Shown here: positions 35,686 through 42,588 of the stretch, piece after piece
Layout: the number at the start of each line of letters is the position of its first letter
Position numbering within the stretch: position 1 is the stretch's first letter
DNA from: DAOUJI01 sp965224415
Lineage (GTDB): Bacteria; Chloroflexota; Dehalococcoidia; Lucifugimonadales; JAGWBF01
Length of the DNA: 64,000 nucleotides
NCBI GenBank assembly: GCA_965224415.1
Contig: CBDCZB010000004.1
Coordinates: 434,001 to 498,000, forward strand
Direction: 5' to 3'
Notes under the pieces: generated by a model
What the model was told of the DNA's origin: nothing
What the model saw: only the letters and a program-made list of their open reading frames with translations
The model's database searches: none
Made by a program: the position numbers and the translations under genes

Positions 35686-36567
35686 ATGAGGATAGGAGTC
35701 TCATTCCCCACCGTGGAAATCGGGCATGACATGGGAGCCGTGCGGTCCTTCACACAGGCCGCCGAAGACTTGGGCTACAGCCACGTGCGCATCCTGGACC
35801 ACGTCCTTGGCGCCAACCCGGAGTTCCACCCAGACGTCGACTATTTCGCCTACACCCATGAGAGCGTAACCCATGAACCCCTGACCCTCATGGCCTACAT
35901 CGCCGGATTCACCGAACGCATAGAGATGGTCACCGGCATTCTCATCCTTCCTCAGCGTCAGACGGCTCTAGTGGCCAAGCAGTGCGCTGAAATAGACGTG
36001 TTGAGCAACGGGCGGCTCAGGCTGGGCATAGGTGTGGGCTGGAATCCCGTCGAATACGAGGCCTTGGGAGAGAACTTCAAAGACCGGGGCAGACGCTCCG
36101 AAGAGCAAATCGAGGTGCTGAGGGAGCTTTGGACCAAGCCGGTGGTCAACTACGAGGGCAAGTACCACAAGATTTCCCACGCCGGTCTGAACCCCATGCC
36201 GGTCCAGCAGCCCATCCCTCTCTGGATAGGTACGGGTCGGTCCATACAGCCCAGACCGCCGGAACGTGTGCTGCGGCGAGCGGGACGGCTGGGCGACGGC
36301 TGGCTCCACCAGCTAAAGCCCGACGACGTTGGTCTTGAAGCTATCGCACGGGTGAAGCAGTACGCAGAAGAAGCAGGCAGAGACCCGTCGTCCATAGGAA
36401 TGGAACCCAGCCTAACACTTACAGGCACCGATCCGGAGTCATGGGTCACCGTAGCGCGAGACTGGGACAACCTGGGTTCCAGCCACCTGGCGCTCAACTT
36501 CAGGGGCGACGCAGCCGATGGCTGTATAGAGAAGCTCCAGACCTTCAAAGACGCCTACGGCCTCTAA
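35686..36567 (+). CDS. Luciferase-like (LLM) F420-dependent oxidoreductase, tandem copy 2
   Basis: A 293-residue LLM protein, the closest relative of copy 1: MRIGVSFPTVEIGHDMGAVR, SHVRILDHVLGANPEFHPD, ILPQRQTALVAKQCAEIDVL and LGIGVGWNPVEYEALGENF. ATG 35686 has AAAGGA 6 nt upstream; the longer frame from 35629 overlaps copy 1 and is unlikely. It lies 28 nt after copy 1, so the two are probably co-transcribed. Substrate unknown. Confidence 0.88.
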   Translation: MRIGVSFPTVEIGHDMGAVRSFTQAAEDLGYSHVRILDHVLGANPEFHPDVDYFAYTHESVTHEPLTLMAYIAGFTERIEMVTGILILPQRQTALVAKQCAEIDVLSNGRLRLGIGVGWNPVEYEALGENFKDRGRRSEEQIEVLRELWTKPVVNYEGKYHKISHAGLNPMPVQQPIPLWIGTGRSIQPRPPERVLRRAGRLGDGWLHQLKPDDVGLEAIARVKQYAEEAGRDPSSIGMEPSLTLTGTDPESWVTVARDWDNLGSSHLALNFRGDAADGCIEKLQTFKDAYGL

Positions 36568-36586
36568 CGCCAGCGGTTCGAACGCT

Positions 36587-37054
36587 ATGAAGTGGACTGA
36601 ATTCAAAGGCCATCAACCCGACTTGGCACAACTTGGGGAAGAGCGGTTCGACCGGACCGGGCTGGTGTTACTGGCCACCCTGCGGAAAGACGGCTGGCCT
36701 CGGGTCTCTCCGGTGGAACATATCTTTGACGGGGACGAGTTGTACCTGGGCATGATGTGGCGTTCTACGAAGGCCCTGGACCTTCTCCGGGACCCCAGGT
36801 GCAGCCTGCACAACGCGGTTTCAGACACCTCCGGAGGCCAAGGGGAGTTCAAGGTATACGGCAAGGCCGTGGAAGTGAAGGACCCTTCGGAACGGCGCCG
36901 CTTCAGCGACGCCTGCTACGAGAAGATGAAGTTCCGCCCGGAGGACTTGGGCGCCTATCACCTCTTCTCCATTGACGTTTCCTCGGCGGCGGCAGCGACT
37001 CTTCACCAGGGCCAATGGGTCCGTGATGTTTGGAAAATCAGAAAGGACAGTTAA
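36587..37054 (+). CDS. Pyridoxamine 5'-phosphate oxidase-like flavin/F420-binding protein
   Basis: A 155-residue split-barrel protein: LVLLATLRKDGWPRVSPVEH near residue 25, MMWRSTKALDLLRDPRCSLH and VYGKAVEVKDPSERRRF. Such proteins bind FMN, F420 or haem. Its place between two F420-type LLM genes fits an F420 role, but that is inference. ATG 36587 lies 19 nt after the previous gene. Confidence 0.85.
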   Translation: MKWTEFKGHQPDLAQLGEERFDRTGLVLLATLRKDGWPRVSPVEHIFDGDELYLGMMWRSTKALDLLRDPRCSLHNAVSDTSGGQGEFKVYGKAVEVKDPSERRRFSDACYEKMKFRPEDLGAYHLFSIDVSSAAAATLHQGQWVRDVWKIRKDS

Positions 37055-37058
37055 ACAA

Positions 37059-37958
37059 GTGCGGATAGGACTAACATTTCCACAGAGGGAGATGACCCCA
37101 GACAGGGGTTCGGTCAAGGAGTTCGTCCAGGCGGCGGAAGACCTGGGATACGACCACATAGTGTGCGCAGACCACGTGCTGGGGGCCGACCCCGCCCATC
37201 ACCCCTTCCTGGAAGACCGGCCCTACAGCCACGAAAGCATAGTCCACGAAGTCTTCATGCTGCTGTCCTTCGTTGCGGGATTGTCTTCCAAGCTGGATCT
37301 TCTCACCGGAGTCTTGATTCTCCCCCAGCGGCAGACGGCCCTGGTGGCCAAGCAGGCGGCCGAGCTGGACTTCATGTCCGGCGGACGCCTGAGGCTGGGC
37401 GTGGGCACGGGATGGAACCACGTGGAGTACGAGGCGTTGAACGAGAACTTCCGCAACCGGGGACGCCGTTCCGAGGAGCAGATTGAGCTTATGCGGGAGC
37501 TTTGGGCGCAGGAGACGGTGGATTTTTCAGGCCGTCATCACCGAGTTCGCCATGCCGGCGTCAATCCCACGCCCGTGCAGCGTCCAATCCCAGTCTGGTT
37601 GGGCGGCGGACGAAACGCCGAGCCGGGGACTCCCGCCGAACGGGTAGTGGAACGCGTCGGGCGCATGGCCGACGGGTGGCTGCCCCAGTTCCCCACTAAC
37701 GATTCGGGACTGGCGACGCTTGAAAGAATGCGCCAGTACGCCCGCGACTCAGGCCGAGACCCGTCCGAGATAGGCATTGAGGGCAGGATTCGCGTGGCAG
37801 GCAAGGGGCCGGAGGAATGGGCCTTGGAAGCCGGTTGGTGGAAGGACGCGGGAGCGACGCACATCAATGTGGACACCCGTTGGTCCGAGATGCCCCGGCC
37901 CGACCAGCACATAGACGTGGCCAGACAGTTCAAAGAGGCTATCGCAGGACTTCAGTAA
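37059..37958 (+). CDS. Luciferase-like (LLM) F420-dependent oxidoreductase, tandem copy 3
   Basis: A 299-residue LLM protein: VRIGLTFPQREMTPDRGSVKE, DHIVCADHVLGADPAHHP, LILPQRQTALVAKQAAELDF and LGVGTGWNHVEYEALNENF. Where the other copies have WNPVEYEAL it has WNHVEYEAL. GTG 37059 is chosen because family members start with (M/V)RIGL. It begins 4 nt after the PNPOx-like gene, so the block is one operon. Confidence 0.86.
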   Translation: MRIGLTFPQREMTPDRGSVKEFVQAAEDLGYDHIVCADHVLGADPAHHPFLEDRPYSHESIVHEVFMLLSFVAGLSSKLDLLTGVLILPQRQTALVAKQAAELDFMSGGRLRLGVGTGWNHVEYEALNENFRNRGRRSEEQIELMRELWAQETVDFSGRHHRVRHAGVNPTPVQRPIPVWLGGGRNAEPGTPAERVVERVGRMADGWLPQFPTNDSGLATLERMRQYARDSGRDPSEIGIEGRIRVAGKGPEEWALEAGWWKDAGATHINVDTRWSEMPRPDQHIDVARQFKEAIAGLQ

Positions 37959-37979
37959 CCTACATGGACGGAGTTGGAC

Positions 37980-38732
37980 ATGCGTTTAGATGGAAAAGTG
38001 GCCCTGATAAGCGGAGGCGCACGGGGTCAGGGCGCCGTGGAAGCCAGGCTGTTCGCCAGGGAAGGCGCACAAGTGGTCATTGGGGACATTCTGGACGATG
38101 AGGGCGCCCAGGTAGTCAAAGAAATAGAGGACTCAGGCGGCGGAGCCCTCTACGTCCACCTGGACGTCACCAGCACAGGGGACTGGCGCAAGGCCGTGGG
38201 CGACGCCGTGGCCCGCTTCGGCAAGCTGAACGTGGTGGTCAACAACGCCGGGATATGGCGCGCCGGGAAGGTGGAAGACACCACTGACGAGGAATGGGAC
38301 GTAGTCATGGAGGTCAACGTCAAGGGAGTGTTTCTAGGTACCCGTGAGTCCATTCCGGCGATGCGCAACTCGGGGGGCGGCTCCATCGTGAACATATCGT
38401 CTACCGCAGGGCTGGTGGGGAGCGACCGGGCCACGGCCTACGTGGCGTCCAAGGGGGCCGTCCGCCTGCTGACCAAAGCCACCGCCGTACAGTACGCCAA
38501 GGAGAACATCCGAGCCAACTCCATACACCCGGGACCCATCGACACGGAAATGCTCCACGACATCTGGCGTCAGATAGGCCACGACAGGCAGACTTCCGCG
38601 GGGAGAAGCCCCATGGGAAGGCTAGGCACCTCGGAGGACGTGGCCAACTGCGCCCTATTCCTAGCCTCGGACGAGTCGTCATACATGACCGGCTCGGAGC
38701 TGGTCGTCGACGGAGGCTACACCGCCCAATAA
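37980..38732 (+). CDS. Short-chain dehydrogenase/reductase (hydroxysteroid dehydrogenase-like)
   Basis: A 250-residue SDR: SGGARGQGAVEARLF at the cofactor site, NNAGIW at about residue 86, IVNISSTAGLVGS with the catalytic Ser, Tyr-x3-Lys in TAYVASKGAV (about 150-154) and LVVDGGYTAQ at the end. The SSTAGLVG segment resembles 3-alpha/20-beta-hydroxysteroid dehydrogenases. ATG 37980 has GGAG 6 nt upstream. It is 21 nt from the LLM gene before it and is probably in the same operon. Confidence 0.9.
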   Translation: MRLDGKVALISGGARGQGAVEARLFAREGAQVVIGDILDDEGAQVVKEIEDSGGGALYVHLDVTSTGDWRKAVGDAVARFGKLNVVVNNAGIWRAGKVEDTTDEEWDVVMEVNVKGVFLGTRESIPAMRNSGGGSIVNISSTAGLVGSDRATAYVASKGAVRLLTKATAVQYAKENIRANSIHPGPIDTEMLHDIWRQIGHDRQTSAGRSPMGRLGTSEDVANCALFLASDESSYMTGSELVVDGGYTAQ

Positions 38733-38741
38733 CGGAGGGGG

Positions 38742-39827
38742 CTAGGCCACTGTCAGGTCGGCGACCATGGGCATGACTTCCTCGGCGAGCAGGCGGGTGG
38801 ACTTGTTCCATCCGTCCGGGCTGTCCATGTAGTCATAGACCAGCATCAGCAGGCCGCCAAAACCTCCGGTGTCCTTGAAGAGGTCGCGCAGCTTTCCGGC
38901 GACGGTTTCGGTGGACCCGATCAGCCAGAAATGGTCGGCCACGTATTCCACCGTCACGTCCGCATCCGGGACGTCAGGATGGAGTCTTAATCCCTCTAAG
39001 AATCCCAATTTTGCAAAGAGTGGCAGCAGATATTCGCGCCAGGCTCTGCCCGTGGCGCCGTTCAGGACTTCTTCCCTGGCTTGCTCGTCGGTGTCGGCCA
39101 CGTACGCGTCCCGAACCAGACGCCATTCCTTGCGCGAAGGCGTCAAGCCGCCCCGCTCAGCGCCCTCTGCGATGGCCTCCCACTGGCTGTTTACATAATC
39201 GATGTTAAAGGCAAGGCTCATGGGGATGTAGCCATTCTCTCCGGCTATCATGAGAGTGGGGGACCTGAAACTGCCCGCGGCCACGCCGATGGGGGGGTGA
39301 GGCTTTTGCAAGGGGCTGAGAAACACCTTGAGATCTTCCAGCATTGGCTCGGCGATGTTCATGTTCCAGAAATTCCCCCGGTACTCGGAGGGGCCGTCGT
39401 TGGCCCATATCTTCTTCATCATATCCAGAGACTCACGAGTGCGCTGACGGTGTTCTCCGCCCTCCATATCCACGTCGAACAGAGTGCAGTCGCTGGGAAG
39501 ACCGCTGGAGCCGATGCCCAGCATGAACCTGCCCTGTGCCAGGTGGTCCAGGTAGGCGACTCGGTGGGCCAGCTCGACCGGGTGGTGGAAAGGCAGCAGG
39601 TGGACGCCCGTGCCCAGCTTGATGTTCTTTGTCCTCATCAGCGCCTGGGCAATCATGATGTCCGGCGACGGGATGGGTTCCCAGGGCGTGGTGAAGTGCT
39701 CTCCGATCCAGGCCTCGTCGTAGCCCAGTTCATCGCACAGCTGGAGATAGTCCAGGTCCCATTGGTGGGCGTCGTAGAGGCTCCTCTCCGGGGGATGAGA
39801 CGGCATCATGAACAGGCCCAACTTCAT
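38742..39827 (-). CDS. Luciferase-like monooxygenase (bacterial luciferase type)
   Basis: A 361-residue LLM protein of a different subgroup from the three tandem genes: KLGLFMMPSHPPERSL, YDEAWIGEHFTTPWEPIPSPD, GVHLLPFHHPVELAHRVAYL (the FHHP-type flavin motif) and GRFMLGIGSSGLPSD. It is an FMN-dependent alkane- or aldehyde-type monooxygenase by family. ATG 39827 or 39830 lies after AAGGAGG; longer starts are not needed. It is convergent with the SDR. Confidence 0.88.
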   Translation of the reverse strand: MKLGLFMMPSHPPERSLYDAHQWDLDYLQLCDELGYDEAWIGEHFTTPWEPIPSPDIMIAQALMRTKNIKLGTGVHLLPFHHPVELAHRVAYLDHLAQGRFMLGIGSSGLPSDCTLFDVDMEGGEHRQRTRESLDMMKKIWANDGPSEYRGNFWNMNIAEPMLEDLKVFLSPLQKPHPPIGVAAGSFRSPTLMIAGENGYIPMSLAFNIDYVNSQWEAIAEGAERGGLTPSRKEWRLVRDAYVADTDEQAREEVLNGATGRAWREYLLPLFAKLGFLEGLRLHPDVPDADVTVEYVADHFWLIGSTETVAGKLRDLFKDTGGFGGLLMLVYDYMDSPDGWNKSTRLLAEEVMPMVADLTVA

Positions 39828-39975
39828 CATCTGCCTCCTTGGCTGCGGCCATCGCCTTATATGGTTGATAAAGTTTATCAACCGACTGATGGGCGGTCAA
39901 TGCGCCTTATGTCGGCGGGCTTTGTCCTTTGGCTACACTTGCTGCTCCGATTTCGTTGGTCGCTGCAGCACGTTC

Positions 39976-40059
39976 CTCCCCCTCATCCTAACCTTCTCCC
40001 GCCAGGGGAGAAGGGACATTGCTCCCTCTCCCTCGATGGGAGAGGGTTGGGGTGAGGGT
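39976..40059. repeat. Long C-rich palindromic repeat (full-length element)
   Basis: CCCTCATCCTAACCTTCTCC at 39980-39999 faces GGGAGAGGGTTGGGGTGAGG at 40038-40057 as a long imperfect inverted repeat, with two smaller hairpins inside. It is the most complete copy of the family also seen at 24155, 33675 and 60950. Confidence 0.75.
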
Positions 40060-40097
40060 GGATGATAAAACGACCACTGCCCGTTGCCTGTTCAATA

Positions 40098-40127
40098 TTG
40101 AATAAGAAATCGGCTGTGTGGTATTTT
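40098..40127 (+). promoter_or_regulatory. Promoter of tRNA-Pro
   Basis: TTGAAT (40098-40103), 18 nt, TATTTT (40122-40127); the tRNA starts 12 nt later. Confidence 0.45.
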
Positions 40128-40138
40128 GTATAGGAGGT

Positions 40139-40215
40139 CGGGGCGTGGCGCAGCCCGGTAGCGCACCTGCATGGGGTGCAGGGGGCCGCCAGTTCGAATC
40201 TGGCCGCCCCGACCA
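40139..40215 (+). tRNA. tRNA-Pro (anticodon GGG)
   Basis: 77 nt with CCA encoded. The acceptor stem CGGGGCG pairs with CGCCCCG. D arm GCGCAGCCCGGTAGCGC. Anticodon arm CCTGC-AT-GGG-GT-GCAGG. T arm GCCAG-TTCGAAT-CTGGC. The GGG anticodon reads CCC and CCU. It has its own promoter and lies 61 nt ahead of the GYD gene. Confidence 0.95.
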
Positions 40216-40276
40216 GTGGACAATCCCACCACCTGCTATCTTTCTACACAAGCCAGGGAAAAGCCAGGAGGCGCCG

Positions 40277-40582
40277 ATGCCCGTATACATAATGATGGTC
40301 ACCCTGACCCCCGAAGGCCGGAAGACCCTGGAGCGTATGCCGGACCGCAACCGGGAAGTGAACCAGGAAATCAAGCAGTTCGGCTGCGAGCTGATAAGCC
40401 AATACGCAGTGCTTGGCCTCTACGACTTCGTCAACATCATCGAGGCCCCCGACAACGAGACCATCGCCCATCTCGCCATCCATCTGGGGTCTCGGGGCAC
40501 CATGAACATCATGACGCTCCCGGCCATCCCCACCGAAAGCCTTCTGGAAAACATCAAATCTCCCAGAAGGGCTTCATCGTAG
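40277..40582 (+). CDS. GYD-domain protein
   Basis: A 101-residue GYD-family protein: PVYIMMVTLTPEGRKTLERM, EIKQFGCELISQYAVLGLYD (the GYD-like motif) and IHLGSRGTMNIMTLPAIP. Ferredoxin-like fold, function unknown. AGGAGG lies 6 nt before ATG 40277. It is followed after 28 nt by mogA. Confidence 0.87.
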   Translation: MPVYIMMVTLTPEGRKTLERMPDRNREVNQEIKQFGCELISQYAVLGLYDFVNIIEAPDNETIAHLAIHLGSRGTMNIMTLPAIPTESLLENIKSPRRASS

Positions 40583-40610
40583 CAGGACTCTGGCTGGGCG
40601 GCGGCTCCTC

Positions 40611-41108
40611 ATGTTCTCCCTGGGAATCCTGACTGCCAGCACCGCTGGGTTCCACGGGCAGCGGGAAGACACCAGCGGCGCAGTAATCAAGGAAATGCTG
40701 GCTCCTCCCGACTATGAGTGCCTTCGCTACGAGGTAGTCCCAGACGACCTGGATGTAATTTCGGCTCGATTGGCGGGCTGGTCCGACGAGGGCATCGATA
40801 TCATCGTCACAACCGGCGGCACCGGCGTGGCCCCTACGGATGTAACCCCTGAAGCTGCTCTGTCGGTCATAGATAGGCACGTTCCTGGACTGGCTGAGGC
40901 CATGAGAGCGGGCACCCTAAGCAAGACTCCTATGGCGATGCTGAGCCGTCAGGTAGCCGGGATACGGGGTCGCACTCTCATAATCACTCTGCCGGGCAGC
41001 CCCAAAGGCGTTCGGGAGTGCCTGGAAGTGGTCCAGCCGGTGTTGGGTCACGCTTTGGACCTGCTCAGAGACCAGGCCGAGGGGCACCCCACAGGAACCT
41101 CTTCCTGA
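40611..41108 (+). CDS. mogA: MogA/MoaB-type molybdenum cofactor protein
   Basis: A 165-residue MoCF-binding protein: SLGILTASTAGFHGQREDTSG, the VTTGGTGVAPTDVTPEA molybdopterin-binding motif (about residues 66-82), SRQVAGIRGRTLIITLPGSP and KGVRECLEVVQPVL. It adenylates molybdopterin before Mo insertion, or is the MoaB counterpart; the two cannot be separated on sequence alone. It starts 28 nt after the GYD gene and ends 15 nt before trmD. Confidence 0.88.
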   Translation: MFSLGILTASTAGFHGQREDTSGAVIKEMLAPPDYECLRYEVVPDDLDVISARLAGWSDEGIDIIVTTGGTGVAPTDVTPEAALSVIDRHVPGLAEAMRAGTLSKTPMAMLSRQVAGIRGRTLIITLPGSPKGVRECLEVVQPVLGHALDLLRDQAEGHPTGTSS

Positions 41109-41123
41109 GGGGCTGGCCTCGCC

Positions 41124-41873
41124 ATGCGATTCGACATTCTGACGTTGTTCCCGGAGATGTTTTCCGGCCCCTTTGACTACAGCATGTTAAAAAAGGCGTC
41201 GGACCGAGGGTTGATAGACATCCACGTCCACGACATTCGAAAGTTCACCCACGGCCCCCACCACGTCGCCGACGACTACCAGTACGGAGGCGGGCCCGGC
41301 ATGGTGATGAAACCCGAACCCGTCTTCGAGGCCGTGGAATACGCGTTGTCCTTCCATTCAGGTCCGGTCCCGGTGGCGCTGCTGTCCCCCCAGGGCCAGG
41401 TCTTCAACCACGATATCGCGATGGAGTTCGCCCAAGAGCCTGGTCTCGTGCTGATTTGCGGGCACTACGGCGGGGTGGACGAACGAGTTCGCACGTCTCT
41501 GGCAACCTGCGACGTGAGCATCGGCGACTACGTCGTCACGGGAGGCGAACTGGCCGCGATGGTGGTGGTGGACGCCGTGGCCAGGCTGACTCCGGGTGTG
41601 GTCGGCTCGGAAAGCAGCGTCTCCGAGGACTCCTTCGCCACTGGGCTGCTCCAGCACCCCATCTACACCAGGCCGCCGGAGTACAAGGGCATGGAGGTCC
41701 CTCCGGAGCTGCTGTCGGGCAACCACGGGGAGATAGCCCGGTGGCGGCGGCAACAGTCGCTGCTGCGCACCTTGGCTCTGAGGCCAGACCTGCTGGCCAA
41801 GGCGAACCTCTCACAGGAAGACCTGGACTTCCTGAGCCGCGAGGGATATGAACAGGACTCGCCCAACCCTTGA
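41124..41873 (+). CDS. trmD: tRNA (guanine37-N1)-methyltransferase
   Basis: A 249-residue TrmD: MRFDILTLFPEMFSGPFDYS, DDYQYGGGPGMVMKPEPVFE, the trefoil-knot SAM site LICGHYGGVDERV (about residues 111-123) and GDYVVTGGELAAMVVVDAVA. It methylates G37 of tRNAs, including tRNA-Pro(GGG), encoded 0.9 kb upstream. The trmD-rplS order is the normal bacterial one. ATG 41124. Confidence 0.95.
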   Translation: MRFDILTLFPEMFSGPFDYSMLKKASDRGLIDIHVHDIRKFTHGPHHVADDYQYGGGPGMVMKPEPVFEAVEYALSFHSGPVPVALLSPQGQVFNHDIAMEFAQEPGLVLICGHYGGVDERVRTSLATCDVSIGDYVVTGGELAAMVVVDAVARLTPGVVGSESSVSEDSFATGLLQHPIYTRPPEYKGMEVPPELLSGNHGEIARWRRQQSLLRTLALRPDLLAKANLSQEDLDFLSREGYEQDSPNP

Positions 41874-41884
41874 TGTGCCGCCCC

Positions 41885-41913
41885 TTGTTTGGAGCCGTAG
41901 CAAGGGATAGAAT
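41885..41913 (+). promoter_or_regulatory. Promoter of rplS
   Basis: TTGTTT (41885-41890), 17 nt, TAGAAT (41908-41913), starting 12 nt after trmD ends; transcription would start near 41920. Confidence 0.5.
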
Positions 41914-41941
41914 ATACCGGCTCGAAACTATAGAACCCAGG

Positions 41942-42481
41942 ATGGAAGAATCGATGGAAGCCCGAACTGCAGTCGCCCTGACCCCTAACCCCAAGATAGA
42001 AGCCTTCGGCTCAGGCGACACGGTAAAAGTCAATTTCAGAGTCCGGGAAGGCGAACGGGAAAGAATCCAGGCTTTCCAAGGGGTCGTCATAAAGAAGAGG
42101 CGCGGTGGACCCGGCTCCAACTTCACGGTGCGCAGGGTCGCCCACGGCGTCGGCATCGAGAGGACGTTCCCATTCTATTCACCGTTGCTCGACTCGGTGG
42201 AAGTGGTCAGGCACGGAGTTGTACGCAGGGCCAAGCTCTACTACCTGCGGGGCCTTTCCGGCAGGGCCGCCCGAATCAAGGAGCGGCGGGCCCCCACAAG
42301 AGCGGAGCGCGCAGCCGCCGAGGCGCGGGAGCGAGAACGCGCCTTAGCCGCCGCTGAAGCCGAGGCCGCAGTTGCGGAAGAAGCGCCCGAACCCGAGGCA
42401 GTTGAGGCCCAACTGGTCGATCAGGAACAAGCCGCGGACGTTGAAGCGTCCGATGACAGCCCGCAGGATGACAAGAGCTAG
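41942..42481 (+). CDS. rplS: Ribosomal protein bL19 with acidic/Ala-rich C-terminal extension
   Basis: The first about 115 residues are a normal bL19: NPKIEAFGSGDTVKVNFRVR, FQGVVIKKRRGGPGSNFTVR and VEVVRHGVVRRAKLYYLRGL. About 65 further residues follow, rich in Ala, Glu and Asp (RAERAAAEARERERALAAAE and on), which is unusual: most L19 proteins end near residue 115-120. ATG 41942 lacks a clear site; ATG 41954, with GGAAG 5 nt upstream, is an alternative. A terminator follows. Confidence 0.93.
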   Translation: MEESMEARTAVALTPNPKIEAFGSGDTVKVNFRVREGERERIQAFQGVVIKKRRGGPGSNFTVRRVAHGVGIERTFPFYSPLLDSVEVVRHGVVRRAKLYYLRGLSGRAARIKERRAPTRAERAAAEARERERALAAAEAEAAVAEEAPEPEAVEAQLVDQEQAADVEASDDSPQDDKS

Positions 42482-42520
42482 TTTTAGCTGAGTCACCGGC
42501 CGTATAACATAGAACTTGAT

Positions 42521-42551
42521 GCCCGGCGCCGTCACGCCGGGCACGCTTTTT
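42521..42551 (+). terminator. Rho-independent terminator after rplS
   Basis: GCCCGGCG (42521-42528) and CGCCGGGC (42535-42542) form an 8-bp GC stem, followed by ACGC and TTTTT (42547-42551). Confidence 0.8.
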
Positions 42552-42588
42552 GGGGCCTGCTGAGGAAGCATGGGATGCGAGGCGGCGT

